Assembly: GCF_003318255.1 (NCBI RefSeq)
Contig: NZ_QOCF01000040.1
Coordinates: forward strand, 1 to 64,000
Length of the DNA stretch: 64,000 nucleotides
Reading direction: 5' to 3'
From: Ruegeria sp. A3M17
GTDB taxonomy: Bacteria > Pseudomonadota > Alphaproteobacteria > Rhodobacterales > Rhodobacteraceae
The notes under the pieces are model-generated. The model saw only the letters and a program-made list of their open reading frames with translations. It made no database searches and was not told the DNA's origin. Of the stretch, positions 1 through 8,282 are shown one piece after another. The first letter of the stretch is position 1. Each line of letters opens with the position of its first letter. The position numbers were made by a program, and so were the translations under genes.

Positions 1-574
1 CGGCCACCGGTTCCTCGGGCTCAGTAACCTCGGGTTCTGGCACTTCGGCAACCGGCTCTTCGGGCTGCGGGGTTTCTTCAACCGGTGGCGTTGGAGCCGG
101 CGGAGTGGTGGAGCCGTTGTCCAGCATGACCTCACCCTGGGTGGCAGCAAAGTTCTGCGTCACCATCACAGCGTCAAAACCCTGCATGTCGCCGGTTTCA
201 ATGCCGATTCCGATAAATTTGAAATCCGGGTTCAGAATGTTGGCGCGGTGACCGGGGCTGTTCATCAGGTTCTGATGAAGCTGGGCGACGTCATCGCTGA
301 TGCCTGGCGCGCCGCGCTCGGATTGCCAGGCGATGTTTTCACCTGACCGCCAGTTGCCCGAGAAGTCGAACCCGGCCATTTCCATCCGCTGTGTGGCGCT
401 GGAACCACCCGAGCCGGTGTGGCTGAAGACATCCGATTCCAGCATCCATTCACTGTGATCCTCGGACGAGTCGTTCAGGCGCGTTTCAAGCTGTAGGGGG
501 TCCAGCCCGCGGGATGTGCGCTCTTGGTTAATCAGCACCAGCATTTCTTGTTCGATACTACTTGCAGTCGACAT
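1..574 (-). CDS. CAP (SCP/PR1) domain protein, C-terminus cut by window edge
   Basis: The reading frame is open from an ATG at 574 to the window edge, so the C-terminus is missing. A perfect Shine-Dalgarno (GGAGG at about 580-584) precedes the ATG. Residues 8-130 match the CAP/SCP fold: an N-terminal helix with LINQERTSRG, a segment with SDVFSHTG, GENIAW, and the signature NSPGHRANILNPDF followed by IGIG. A Pro/Glu-rich tail of PEEP-type repeats begins near residue 160. No N-terminal signal peptide is visible, which suits the many rhodobacterial CAP proteins exported by type I secretion through C-terminal calcium-binding repeats, but that end lies outside the window. The CAP domain is certain; export route and function are inference. 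Confidence 0.85.
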   Translation of the reverse strand, partial: MSTASSIEQEMLVLINQERTSRGLDPLQLETRLNDSSEDHSEWMLESDVFSHTGSGGSSATQRMEMAGFDFSGNWRSGENIAWQSERGAPGISDDVAQLHQNLMNSPGHRANILNPDFKFIGIGIETGDMQGFDAVMVTQNFAATQGEVMLDNGSTTPPAPTPPVEETPQPEEPVAEVPEPEVTEPEEPVA

Positions 575-803
575 TTTTGCCTCCGATTGGTTTTTTGTCG
601 TGGTAGACGGCGCCAGTTACAAAGGCTCGATACTGCGTTCATAGGGATGGCGTGTTCAGAGGCGAGTTTTGGCGGGGCAGTGCTGCCGCAACGGGATTCG
701 CTGCGCTGCAAAATGCCGGGCAAAATGTTGCTGAGGGGAAAATGGCAGCTTGTCGCGCGCGGGCAGCCCGAGTCGGCATAAATCATCCGACCCTGAAAAC
801 GAC

Positions 804-829
804 AAACCCCCGGGCGATGCCTCGGGGGT
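804..829 (-). terminator. rho-independent terminator of rpsU
   Basis: On the minus strand, a C5G / CG5 stem (807-812 with 823-828), extended by GGC/GCC across one bulged base, is followed by TTT. It lies 39 bases after the rpsU stop and is G+C rich with a short U run. Confidence 0.75.
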
Positions 830-867
830 CGTCAAATAGTGTCATCCAAAGCTGGACGAGCGAGGTT

Positions 868-1074
868 TTAGAGCAAACCTTCGCGCTGTGCTTTCTTACG
901 TGCCAGTTTACGGGCACGGCGGATCGCTTCAGCTTTCTCGCGCGCTTTTTTCTCGGACGGTTTCTCGAAATGTTGCTTGAGCTTCATTTCGCGGAACACG
1001 CCTTCGCGCTGCAGCTTTTTCTTCAGGGCACGAAGCGCCTGATCGACGTTATTGTCGCGAACACTAACCTGCAT
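868..1074 (-). CDS. rpsU: 30S ribosomal protein S21
   Basis: This 68-residue, strongly basic protein begins [20 protein letters not shown] and carries the S21 signature [16 protein letters not shown], followed by a Lys/Arg-rich tail. S21 binds the 30S platform near the 3' end of 16S rRNA and aids initiation. Length is normal for the alphaproteobacterial form. A strong Shine-Dalgarno (AAAGGTGG) lies upstream on the minus strand. The gene appears monocistronic: it has its own downstream hairpin and is divergent from the COQ9 gene, with 111 bases between the two starts that must hold both promoters. Confidence 0.97.
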   Translation of the reverse strand: MQVSVRDNNVDQALRALKKKLQREGVFREMKLKQHFEKPSEKKAREKAEAIRRARKLARKKAQREGLL

Positions 1075-1185
1075 GTGGTTGTCACCACCTTTCTAGATAG
1101 AGTTGCAAGGAAATTGCAGGAATTGGCCGTATAGCAAAGCCGTTCTATCTTGTCTAGTACTGGTCCCCAGAACCGGAGAACCGCC

Positions 1186-1878
1186 ATGACCACCACATAT
1201 GAAGACGCCAAGCAGCAGTTGTTGGACGCGATTTTGATCCATGTGCCGTTTGACGGCTGGTCCGAAGTCAGCTTTCGTGCAGCTATCTTAGATTGCGATA
1301 TGGATGACACACTGGCGCGCGCGATCTGTCCCCGTGGCGCGGTTGATCTGGCACTGGCCTTTCACGCGCGCGGCGACGCAGCGATGGAGGACCGGCTGAA
1401 GTCTTCAGACCTGAGCGAGTTGAAGTTCCGTGAGCGAATCGCTGCTGCAGTTCGGTTCCGGCTTGAGGCGGTTCCGGACAAAGAGCTTGTTCGCCGGGGC
1501 ATGACGTTGTTTTCGCTGCCCACCCACGCAGCCGATGGGGCAAAAGCCTTGTGGCAGACCTGCGATCTGATCTGGGACACGCTGGGCGATTCCTCGGAAG
1601 ACGTGAACTGGTACACGAAACGGGCGACGTTGTCGGGCGTCTATTCCTCGACCCTGCTGTTCTGGCTGGGCGACGATTCCCCCGATCACCAGAAAACATG
1701 GGAGTTTCTGGATCGGCGGATAGACAACGTCATGCAGTTCGAAAAGATCAAGGCGCAGGTGAATGACAACCCGTTGTTCAAACCGTTTCTGGCGGTGCCG
1801 AACTGGTTGGCCGGTCAGGTAAAAGCGCCGACAAAGATGCGGGCTGATTTGCCAGGTATGTTGAACCCGCGCAAGTAA
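1186..1878 (+). CDS. COQ9 family protein (ubiquinone biosynthesis)
   Basis: This 230-residue protein matches COQ9, a TetR-like-fold lipid-binding protein needed for the COQ7-type hydroxylation step of ubiquinone synthesis. Recognisable stretches are ILIHVPFDGWS near the N-terminus, the central region with ALAFHARGDAAME, and the conserved helix WYTKRATLSGVYSSTLLFWL (about residues 143-162). I chose ATG 1186, with CGGAGAA at 1173-1178, over an upstream in-frame ATG at 1150 that lacks a good ribosome-binding site and adds 12 non-conserved residues. It is followed by a quinone oxidoreductase. The family assignment is firm; the role in ubiquinone synthesis is from homology. Confidence 0.9.
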   Translation: MTTTYEDAKQQLLDAILIHVPFDGWSEVSFRAAILDCDMDDTLARAICPRGAVDLALAFHARGDAAMEDRLKSSDLSELKFRERIAAAVRFRLEAVPDKELVRRGMTLFSLPTHAADGAKALWQTCDLIWDTLGDSSEDVNWYTKRATLSGVYSSTLLFWLGDDSPDHQKTWEFLDRRIDNVMQFEKIKAQVNDNPLFKPFLAVPNWLAGQVKAPTKMRADLPGMLNPRK

Positions 1879-1933
1879 GCGTCTGGGCCTTCCAGAAATT
1901 GCCTGCTAGGCATTGGGCAAAGGAGATTTGCCC

Positions 1934-2920
1934 ATGACCCAGATGATGCGCGCTGTCGAAATCACCAAACCCGGTGGTCCGGATGTTCTGCAACTGACGG
2001 AACGACCGGTGCCCGAACCACAAGCCGGACAGGTGATCCTGAAAGTGGCCTATGCGGGTGTGAACCGCCCTGACGCGCTGCAGCGTGCCGGGGCCTATGA
2101 TCCGCCTCAGGGTGCCAGCGATTTGCCGGGGCTTGAGGCATCGGGCGAGGTTGTTGCCGTTGGTGCTGGGGTCGAAAGTCTGGCCATCGGCGATCAGGTC
2201 TGTGCCTTGCTGCCCGGCGGCGGTTATGCGGAATATGTGGCCACACCCGCCGCGCATTGTCTGCCAGTTCCTTCGGGAATGGGGATGAAAGAGGCCGCGT
2301 GCCTGCCCGAAACCTTCTTTACTGTGTGGTCCAACGTATTCACGCGCGGCGGGCTGAAGGCGGGCGAGCGGTTTCTGGTGCATGGTGGGTCCAGCGGCAT
2401 TGGCACAACAGCGATCCAGCTGGCGAACGCGTTTGGTGCGCGGGTGTTTGCAACCGCCGGATCTGCTGAGAAATGCGAGGCCTGTGTGAACCTCGGGGCC
2501 GAGAAGGCAATCAATTACCGGGATGAGGATTTCGTGGGCGTCATGCGGGCTGAGGGTGGGGCGAACCTGATCCTCGACATGGTCGGAGGCGATTACATTC
2601 CACGCAACGTCAAAGCCTTGACCGAAGATGGGCGTCTGGTTCAGATCGCCTTCCTGCAAGGCCCGAAGGTCGAGTTGAACTTTGCGATGATGATGGTCAA
2701 ACGCCTGACCCTGACGGGCAGCACGTTGCGCCCGCAAAGCGATCTGGCAAAGGCGAAGATTGCGCAGGATCTGCGCGAGGCGGTCTGGCCATTGCTGGAG
2801 GCTGGGAAGGTGGCCCCCGTCATGGATAGTGAGTTTGATCTGGCCGAGGCAGCAGCCGCCCATGCGCGGATGGAAAGCTCGGGTCACATCGGCAAGATTG
2901 TCCTCAAGGTCGCCGGTTAA
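1934..2920 (+). CDS. NAD(P)H-quinone oxidoreductase, MDR superfamily (PIG3-like)
   Basis: This 328-residue zinc-independent MDR enzyme starts at the ATG preceded by AAAGGAG. Visible motifs are GVNRPDALQRAGAYDPP (the PIG3/TP53I3 type), GLEASGEVVAVG, the dinucleotide-binding segment VHGGSSGIGTTAIQLA (about residues 145-160) and the NYRDEDF region that sets NADPH preference. It lacks the catalytic zinc ligands of alcohol dehydrogenases. It probably reduces quinones or other activated carbonyls with NADPH in the cytoplasm; the substrate is unknown. A second, divergent MDR quinone oxidoreductase lies at 4005, separated by a DUF2189 gene on the other strand. A terminator follows directly. Confidence 0.88.
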   Translation: MTQMMRAVEITKPGGPDVLQLTERPVPEPQAGQVILKVAYAGVNRPDALQRAGAYDPPQGASDLPGLEASGEVVAVGAGVESLAIGDQVCALLPGGGYAEYVATPAAHCLPVPSGMGMKEAACLPETFFTVWSNVFTRGGLKAGERFLVHGGSSGIGTTAIQLANAFGARVFATAGSAEKCEACVNLGAEKAINYRDEDFVGVMRAEGGANLILDMVGGDYIPRNVKALTEDGRLVQIAFLQGPKVELNFAMMMVKRLTLTGSTLRPQSDLAKAKIAQDLREAVWPLLEAGKVAPVMDSEFDLAEAAAAHARMESSGHIGKIVLKVAG

Positions 2921-2927
2921 AGTTCAG

Positions 2928-2951
2928 GCGCGGGTAGATCCCGCGCTTTTT
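2928..2951 (+). terminator. rho-independent terminator after the PIG3-like gene
   Basis: A perfect GCGCGGG / CCCGCGC stem with a five-base TAGAT loop is followed by TTTTT. It begins 8 bases after the stop at 2920, in the short convergent gap to the DUF2189 gene. Confidence 0.88.
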
Positions 2952-2955
2952 CCGA

Positions 2956-3813
2956 TCAGACCACTGCGCGGCGGTAAAGATGCCAGGTTGCATGGCCCAG
3001 GACTGGCATGACAACGATCAGCCCCAGCAGCATCGGGATGGCTCCGATGATCAACAGGGCCGCTACGATGAACCCCCATGCCAAAATGACACCGGGGTTA
3101 TGCCGCAACACCCGGACCGACGTCACGACCGCCACAGGCAGACCGACCGGACGGTCCAACAGCAATGGAAAGCTGACGACGCTCATGGCCAATGCGACCA
3201 GCGCGAATAGAAACCCGATCGCATTGCCGAAAATGATCATGGACCAGCCTGCGCCCGTGGTGAATACCTGAGTCACGAAAGCCCCGAGCGAGGTGGGCAG
3301 ATCAGGCCCAAGCGTATGCACATAGATGCTCTGCGCGACCATCAGCCAGACCAGCAGCAGCATGACCAGATAGAACCCCAAAGCCAGAATTGCACCGAAG
3401 GACGGGGACCGGAAGACGCCCAAGGCGTCCAGCCAATGGACCTCGCCGCCCTGCTCGCGTTTGCGGCTAATTTCGTAAAGGCCCACGGCTGCGATCGGGC
3501 CGACAAGTGCGAAACCCATGATCAGCGGTGCCAGAAGGGGCACCATGTTGCGATTAAGGCCAAACCCGAACATCAGCAGACCTGCGATCGGGTAAACCAG
3601 TATGATGAAAATCGCATCCGCCCGTGTTTCCAGAAAATCATTGTACCCGGCCTGCAAACAGGCCTTCAGGTCCTGCATCGTCAGTGTTTGCACCTGCGGC
3701 AGATGCCGGGTGTCCGCGCTGCCGATATGGTGCACGCTTTCGGTAATATGATCGCCGGTCGCGCCGATGTTTCGGGCGGCCCAGCTGATCGGATTTCCTA
3801 TTGTTTTGGCCAT
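2956..3813 (-). CDS. DUF2189 integral membrane protein
   Basis: This 285-residue protein has about six hydrophobic membrane segments. After an N-terminal cytoplasmic stretch comes the DUF2189 hallmark LTMQDLKACLQAGYNDFLET (about residues 46-65), then TM pairs with GFALVGPIAAVGLYEISRKRE and a closing helix VMPVLGHATWHLYRRAVV. ATG 3813 is preceded by GGGAGGGG, so I reject the longer frame starting at 3888. Function is unknown; related proteins are sometimes annotated as cytochrome oxidase-associated membrane proteins, which nothing here tests. It is convergent with the terminator-bounded PIG3-like gene. Confidence 0.85.
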   Translation of the reverse strand: MAKTIGNPISWAARNIGATGDHITESVHHIGSADTRHLPQVQTLTMQDLKACLQAGYNDFLETRADAIFIILVYPIAGLLMFGFGLNRNMVPLLAPLIMGFALVGPIAAVGLYEISRKREQGGEVHWLDALGVFRSPSFGAILALGFYLVMLLLVWLMVAQSIYVHTLGPDLPTSLGAFVTQVFTTGAGWSMIIFGNAIGFLFALVALAMSVVSFPLLLDRPVGLPVAVVTSVRVLRHNPGVILAWGFIVAALLIIGAIPMLLGLIVVMPVLGHATWHLYRRAVV

Positions 3814-4004
3814 CTTGATCCCCTCCCTTTGCCAGAGCGCAACGGGTTGAATCCGGCGGTGGTTGCCTTTGGCCGGACCAGCCGGCAACGCTCAGACTCC
3901 AGTATAGCACAGTTTTTCCCGTTGTGGTTGCGCGGCAGCGAAAACCTACCAATTGCCCTGTTTCACAGGCGTGTTAGCTTGGCGTCAGGCAACAGGAGGT
4001 CAGC

Positions 4005-4988
4005 ATGCAGCAAACGGCAAGAACCGTCGTCATTCACGAACACGGCGGCCCCGAAGTTCTAAAGATCGAAGACCGGCCCTTGGGCGACCCCGGACCCGGC
4101 GAGGTTCGCATCCGCCACCGGGCCTGTGGGCTGAACTTCATTGATGTCTATCAGCGCACCGGGTTGTACCCGATGGATTTACCGCACGCGCTGGGCATGG
4201 AAGCGGCAGGTGTGATTGAAGCTGTTGGCGAAGGTGTTACCCATCTGAAACCGGGCCAGCGCGCGGCCTATGCCGCAGCACCCGCCGGGGCCTATTGCGA
4301 GGCGCGCGTGATGCCAGCGGCGCAGGTATGTCCGTTGTCCGAAGGGATTTCTTTTGACGCGGCTGCGGCGATGATGCTCAAGGGGATGACGGTCGAGTAT
4401 CTGTTTCACCGGACAACGCCTTTGAAACGGGGTGACACGGTTCTGTTTCACGCGGCCGCCGGTGGCGTCGGTCTGATTGCCTGCCAATGGGCCAAGTCCG
4501 AAGGCATCACCCTGATCGGAACAGCCGGAACAGACGAAAAATGCAGCCTCGCGCAGTTCAACGGGGCTGCGCATTGTATCAATTACCGGACCGAGAACTT
4601 TGCCGAGCGTGTGGCCGAAATCACCGGCGGCAAGGGCGTGGATGTGGTTATGGATTCCATCGGCGCGGACACGTTCAATGGCTCGCTGGACTGCCTGAAG
4701 CCTTTGGGAATGATGATCTCATTCGGCAATGCGTCGGGGCCAGTCCCGTTGATGGATATCGGTATTTTGGGCAAGAAAGGTTCATTGAAAATTACCCGCC
4801 CGACCCTGTTTACCCATATCGCCGACCCTTCCGTCTGTCAGGCAATGGCACGGCGGCTGTTCGGCAAGGTTGAAGGCGGCGAGGTCAAAATCCACATCGA
4901 CCAGCGGTTCCCGTTGGATCAAGTGGCTGAGGCGCATCGGGTGCTGGAAGCGCGTCAGACCACAGGCAGCACGGTTCTTGAACCGTAA
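4005..4988 (+). CDS. NADPH:quinone oxidoreductase (QOR/zeta-crystallin type)
   Basis: This 327-residue MDR enzyme starts at an ATG with AGGAGGT seven bases upstream. Features are the QOR substrate-loop GLNFIDVYQRTGLYP (about residues 44-58), LGMEAAGVIEAVGEGV, the Rossmann motif FHAAAGGVGLIACQWA (about 148-163) and INYRTENF. No zinc ligands are present. The enzyme should carry out one- or two-electron reduction of quinones with NADPH. It belongs to the classic QOR branch, distinct from the PIG3-like paralogue 2 kb upstream. It is terminated by a strong shared hairpin before the convergent YHS gene. Confidence 0.9.
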   Translation: MQQTARTVVIHEHGGPEVLKIEDRPLGDPGPGEVRIRHRACGLNFIDVYQRTGLYPMDLPHALGMEAAGVIEAVGEGVTHLKPGQRAAYAAAPAGAYCEARVMPAAQVCPLSEGISFDAAAAMMLKGMTVEYLFHRTTPLKRGDTVLFHAAAGGVGLIACQWAKSEGITLIGTAGTDEKCSLAQFNGAAHCINYRTENFAERVAEITGGKGVDVVMDSIGADTFNGSLDCLKPLGMMISFGNASGPVPLMDIGILGKKGSLKITRPTLFTHIADPSVCQAMARRLFGKVEGGEVKIHIDQRFPLDQVAEAHRVLEARQTTGSTVLEP

Positions 4989-5029
4989 GACCGACTGAAC
5001 CCGGCTCGCTGGTGTTTGATCTTGAAACG

Positions 5030-5066
5030 AAAAGCGGCGGCAGAATACTCTGCCGCCGCCTTTGTT
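5030..5066. terminator. bidirectional terminator between QOR and YHS genes
   Basis: A perfect 11-bp stem GCGGCGGCAGA / TCTGCCGCCGC (5034-5044 and 5049-5059) with an ATAC loop. It is flanked by AAAA on the left and CTTTGTT on the right, so it can end transcription from both convergent genes; the minus-strand U tract (TTTTCGTTT) is the better one. Confidence 0.88.
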
Positions 5067-5082
5067 GGGGAATGTCTGCAAA

Positions 5083-5556
5083 TTATTGCTGCAGTTCCGC
5101 CGGTGTTTTATCTGCGATGGTTTCCCAATTGGCGCTGGCTTGGTCGACAAAACCAGGGATGTCACCTTCCCAGCGCTGCTGGATGTCTTTCGACAGGTTC
5201 AGGTACAGCTTGTTGTCGACGATCTTCCAATAGGTCGGGTCACCGTCAAACTTGAAGCCCATCGCGGCGCCGAATGCGCAATAGCCGCCGTATGCAGGCA
5301 GGTAGGCCTCGGGGTTTTCTTCGAACGCGGCTTTGTTTTCTTCATTGGCAAAGCGGTACATCGCGTCGTTGTGCAGTGTGGTGATGCGGTAGTCACCTTT
5401 GGTCGGTTCGCCAGCGGTGAAGTAGGCAACCGGATCATAGCCCTGCATGGCCAGACCGGTCGAGCTTGCGTTCAGCTCAACACCAGCGGCCAGAGCCGAG
5501 CTTGCGATGGCAACAGACAGCGCAACGCCGCCGATAAGAGATTTGAACTTGTTCAT
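5083..5556 (-). CDS. secreted YHS domain protein
   Basis: This 157-residue protein begins with a signal peptide (MNKFKS, hydrophobic core, cleavage near SSALAAG). The YHS domain follows: LAMQGYDPVAYFTAGEPTKG, MYRFANEENKAAFEENPEAY and YGGYCAFGAAMG, the last with its single conserved cysteine. A C-terminal amphipathic segment contains YLNLSKDIQQRWEGD. YHS domains are often linked to metal binding; the ligand is unknown here. ATG 5556 is chosen because the longer frame to 5727 adds 57 residues with no conservation or signal. The 194 bases upstream contain no gene and presumably hold its promoter. Confidence 0.88.
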   Translation of the reverse strand: MNKFKSLIGGVALSVAIASSALAAGVELNASSTGLAMQGYDPVAYFTAGEPTKGDYRITTLHNDAMYRFANEENKAAFEENPEAYLPAYGGYCAFGAAMGFKFDGDPTYWKIVDNKLYLNLSKDIQQRWEGDIPGFVDQASANWETIADKTPAELQQ

Positions 5557-5750
5557 TGTTTTCACCTTTCGTGAAGGGGCCGCCACGTGGCGCAGAAAAT
5601 TGCGCCCAGACAACCCAAGAGTTTTTTGTCCGTGAGACCCGCAATTGGTCGTCACGGAACCCAAGTGGGCAGGCGGCCCATCACGTTCAAAGCAATCAAT
5701 TGTGAATGTGCAGGGGCGAAGAGGCACTGTTCACAAATGCAGGGTAGGCT

Positions 5751-6017
5751 TTAGGTATCGGGCGCGAAATCCAAAACGAATTCGGTGACTTTTTCCGCGG
5801 GCATTTCGCAGGGGCGAAGAAGAGATCCGCGTTTGGTCAGATAAAGGTTCAGGCTGATGTAGTCGCTGCCGTCCAGTGCGTGCGCGACAAGTTTTTGCGA
5901 CTTACCGTCTGAGAATTCCGTTCGGCTGACGACATAGCGCCTGCCGTGGGCATGCCCGGTCGACGACCCCTTGGGGATGGCAAAAAAGGCGATCAGGAAG
6001 GCGTTCGGGGCGCTCAA
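5751..6017 (-). CDS. small conserved protein downstream of plsY
   Basis: This 88-residue cytoplasmic protein overlaps the plsY stop by four bases (ATGA), so translation is probably coupled. It has no signal peptide or TM helix. Visible segments are GRRYVVSRTEFSDGKSQKLVAHALDGSDYISLNLYL (in two pieces around residues 26-61) and LRPCEMPAEKVTEFVLDF at the end, a pattern of alternating beta strands. I do not recognise a domain. It is the last gene of the pyrB-plsY operon, after which 194 bases separate it from the YHS start. Expression as a gene is well supported by the overlap and codon use; function is unknown. Confidence 0.75.
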   Translation of the reverse strand: MSAPNAFLIAFFAIPKGSSTGHAHGRRYVVSRTEFSDGKSQKLVAHALDGSDYISLNLYLTKRGSLLRPCEMPAEKVTEFVLDFAPDT

Positions 6018-6619
6018 GACTGTCCGATTTTTGGTTCAGTGCCGGATTTGATGCGGGCAATATTCGCGCTGTGGCGCCAATAGACCAACAGGGTCAGGAC
6101 GCCAGCCAGTAGCAGCGTTTGCGAACTTGTCAGAAAAAGGACCCAGATAGTGGACGTTGCCGCCGCCGCAAGTGCCGCAAGGGATGAGATACGCCAGATT
6201 GCAGCAGCAACCAACCATGTCAAACAACAGGCCACACCGACACGCCAGTCCAGCGCCAGCCAGATGCCCAGAAACGTGGCGACCCCTTTGCCGCCCTTGA
6301 AGCCCAGCCAAACCGGAAAGCAATGACCTATTAGTGCGGCCAGCGCTGCAATCTGCGCGGCATCCTCGCCCGCAAGGGCACGCGCCACCAGAACGGCAAC
6401 CCCGCCTTTTGCGGCGTCGAAGATCAGGGTCAGTGCAGCGGCCGTCTTGTTGCCCGTCCGCAGAACATTGGTTGCGCCGATATTGCCCGATCCGATGTTG
6501 CGCAGGTTGCCCAGTCCCATCACCTTGGCCAGGACCATGCCAAACGGGATCGACCCCATCAAATATCCAAGTGCAGCCCACAGGATCAGCTGGGTCATTG
6601 TACTGTCGATGAACGGCAT
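6014..6619 (-). CDS. plsY: glycerol-3-phosphate acyltransferase PlsY
   Basis: This 201-residue inner-membrane enzyme transfers an acyl group from acyl-phosphate to glycerol-3-phosphate, the first step of phospholipid synthesis. Diagnostic motifs are GYLMGSIPFG (about 18-27), RNIGSGNIGATNVLR (about 40-54), FDAAKGG and GHCFPVWLGFKGGKGVAT (about 97-114). At least five TM segments are evident and length is typical. ATG 6619 overlaps the pyrC stop by one base (TGATG), with GGAG upstream. The window also encodes a likely PlsC at 58908, the next enzyme in the pathway. Confidence 0.95.
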   Translation of the reverse strand: MPFIDSTMTQLILWAALGYLMGSIPFGMVLAKVMGLGNLRNIGSGNIGATNVLRTGNKTAAALTLIFDAAKGGVAVLVARALAGEDAAQIAALAALIGHCFPVWLGFKGGKGVATFLGIWLALDWRVGVACCLTWLVAAAIWRISSLAALAAAATSTIWVLFLTSSQTLLLAGVLTLLVYWRHSANIARIKSGTEPKIGQS

Positions 6620-7899
6620 CAGGGTCTCCGGTAAACTTCTTGTCCCGCAACGAAAGTTGCGGTGACCTTACCCTGCATGCGCTGGCCGTCAAACGGTGTG
6701 TTCTGAGATTTGGATTTGAGCGAGAACCGGTCCAGCACAAAGGGCACATCCGGGTCAAACAGTACCAGATCGGCGGGTGCGCCTTCGGACAGGCGGCCAC
6801 TGTCCAGCCCTAGTCGTTTCGCCGGGTTCAGGGCCATTGCGCGGAACAGCGTCGGCAGGTCCAACTGCCCGGCATGATACAGACGCAAGGCGGCGGGCAG
6901 CAGGGTTTCCAGCGCCACCGCGCCAGAGGCCGCCTCTTCAAACGGCAGGCGTTTGCTTTCCTCATCCTGAGGCGTGTGCATGGAACTGATCGTATCAATC
7001 AGGCCGGTCCGCACCGCTTCGATCACCGCTTGCCGGTCATCCTCGGATCGCAGCGGCGGCTTGACCTTGAAGAAGGTGCGATAGTCGGCCACGTCCAGTT
7101 CATTCAGCGTCAGGTGGTGGATTGACGTACCTGCCGTGATGTCCAGCCCGTTGCGTTTGGCCCGCTCCAGCGCGGGCAGAGCGCGGGCGGTGGTGATCTG
7201 GTCGGCGTGATAGGTGGCCCCGGTCATCTCTAGCAAAGCGATGTCGCGGTCCAGTCCCATCCGCTCGGCCATTGGTGAGACGGCGGGCAGGCCGCGCAAC
7301 ACGGCGAATTTACCACTGGTGACTGCGGCACCATTGCTGAGGATGGGTTCTTGCGGGTGGGCGATGACCAACGCGCCGCAGGCTCGGGCATAGGTCAGGG
7401 CGCGGGAAAACACCTTGGTGTTGGCGATCACGTGATCGCAGTCAGTAAAGGCGACGGCACCGGCATCTTGCAGGAACCCGATCTCAGTCATTTCTCGGCC
7501 TTCGCGACCTTTGGTCAACGCGGCCATTGGCAGGACGTTAACCGGAGTGTCGGCCTGCGCTCGGCGTGTGACGAACTCCAGGCTTTCGGGCGTGTCGATC
7601 GCGGGGCTGGTATCGGGGCGGGTCACGATGGTGGTCACGCCTCCGGCCGCAGCGGCCAGACCGGCAGATTTATAGCTTTCCTTGTGCCGCTCACCCGGTT
7701 CACAGACCTTGACGCCGATATCGACGATGCCGGGGGCAAGGCATTGCCCGCCACAATCGACGACCTGTGCCTCCGGCGTCGGAGCGGCCCCTTCGCCGTG
7801 CGCGGTAATCCGACCGTCGGATACATGTAGCCAGCCTAGGCTGTCGGTGCCGGTTTCCGGGTCGATCAGGCGGGCATTAGTGAAAAGAGTGTTGTTCAT
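6619..7899 (-). CDS. pyrC: dihydroorotase-like protein, predicted catalytically inactive (PyrC')
   Basis: This 426-residue amidohydrolase-fold protein has the family framework: VDCGGQCLAPGIVDIG, AAAAGGVTTIVTRPDTSP, KVKPPLRSEDDRQA and PFEEAASGAVALETLLP. The metal-binding HxH after the first strand is replaced by G62 and K64 (DIGVKVCEPGE), and the catalytic Asp of the usual TDHAPH is M307 (SSMHTPQ). Known pseudo-dihydroorotases of this sort form a structural complex with PyrB (the Pseudomonas-type ATCase dodecamer). It lies in the same operon as pyrB, supporting that role. A separate active dihydroorotase would then be needed elsewhere in the genome. The symbol follows common annotation. Confidence 0.9.
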   Translation of the reverse strand: MNNTLFTNARLIDPETGTDSLGWLHVSDGRITAHGEGAAPTPEAQVVDCGGQCLAPGIVDIGVKVCEPGERHKESYKSAGLAAAAGGVTTIVTRPDTSPAIDTPESLEFVTRRAQADTPVNVLPMAALTKGREGREMTEIGFLQDAGAVAFTDCDHVIANTKVFSRALTYARACGALVIAHPQEPILSNGAAVTSGKFAVLRGLPAVSPMAERMGLDRDIALLEMTGATYHADQITTARALPALERAKRNGLDITAGTSIHHLTLNELDVADYRTFFKVKPPLRSEDDRQAVIEAVRTGLIDTISSMHTPQDEESKRLPFEEAASGAVALETLLPAALRLYHAGQLDLPTLFRAMALNPAKRLGLDSGRLSEGAPADLVLFDPDVPFVLDRFSLKSKSQNTPFDGQRMQGKVTATFVAGQEVYRRP

Positions 7900-8282
7900 G
7901 CCATTGCCCTTTCGATGGCGGCTTTGGTGGCGGCGGGGTCAGCCTGATACTTAATCAAGTGTTTGTCGCCGCCTTTGGTGACGATCTGGACAAAACTGCC
8001 CATGAGGTTGACCGCCTCTATCTGGTTCAGCGCCACATTGCGCGGGCCGGGGCCGGTTAGGGTGGTGTCCGTCATCTGCCATGTTGTGGTGAGTTCTTCT
8101 GAGGCCAGGTACCATGCGCGAAAGGCGACGGCCGCAAGACCCGCGGGTGCCCCGGTCCAGACATAGGGGTTGCCGACCAGCCACAATACGATCATCGCGA
8201 CGGCCATGGCCCCGGCGGCCAGCCATGTATTCGTGCGGATATAGGCGCCTTTGTCGGGGGTGAAGGTCACAGGATCAGCCAC
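7896..8282 (-). CDS. small membrane protein with PH-like domain, pyr operon
   Basis: This 128-residue protein has a short N-terminal strand (FTPDKGAYIRTNTWLAAGAM), two adjacent TM helices (about residues 18-56), then a beta-rich C-terminal domain with TTTWQMTDTTLTGPGPRNVALNQIEAVNL and IVTKGGDKHLIKYQ. That arrangement resembles bacterial PH (YdbT/YdaS-type) membrane-attached domains. It overlaps the upstream gene by 16 bases and pyrC by four, so it is co-translated with the pyrimidine genes. Function is unknown. The PH-like assignment is inference from the strand pattern, not from a profile search. Confidence 0.72.
   Translation of the reverse strand: MADPVTFTPDKGAYIRTNTWLAAGAMAVAMIVLWLVGNPYVWTGAPAGLAAVAFRAWYLASEELTTTWQMTDTTLTGPGPRNVALNQIEAVNLMGSFVQIVTKGGDKHLIKYQADPAATKAAIERAMA

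Noticed and set aside
575..803. Possible small gene between the CAP gene and the rpsU terminator
   Set aside because: Short frames exist on both strands but none has a ribosome-binding site, domain or normal codon pattern; I see only probable promoter sequence.
1778..2887. 369-residue open frame on the minus strand
   Set aside because: It is antisense to the PIG3-like oxidoreductase and the COQ9 end; composition typical of a shadow frame.
2928..2951. Palindrome considered as a regulatory operator
   Set aside because: It is directly followed by five Ts after a stop codon, so a terminator explains it fully.
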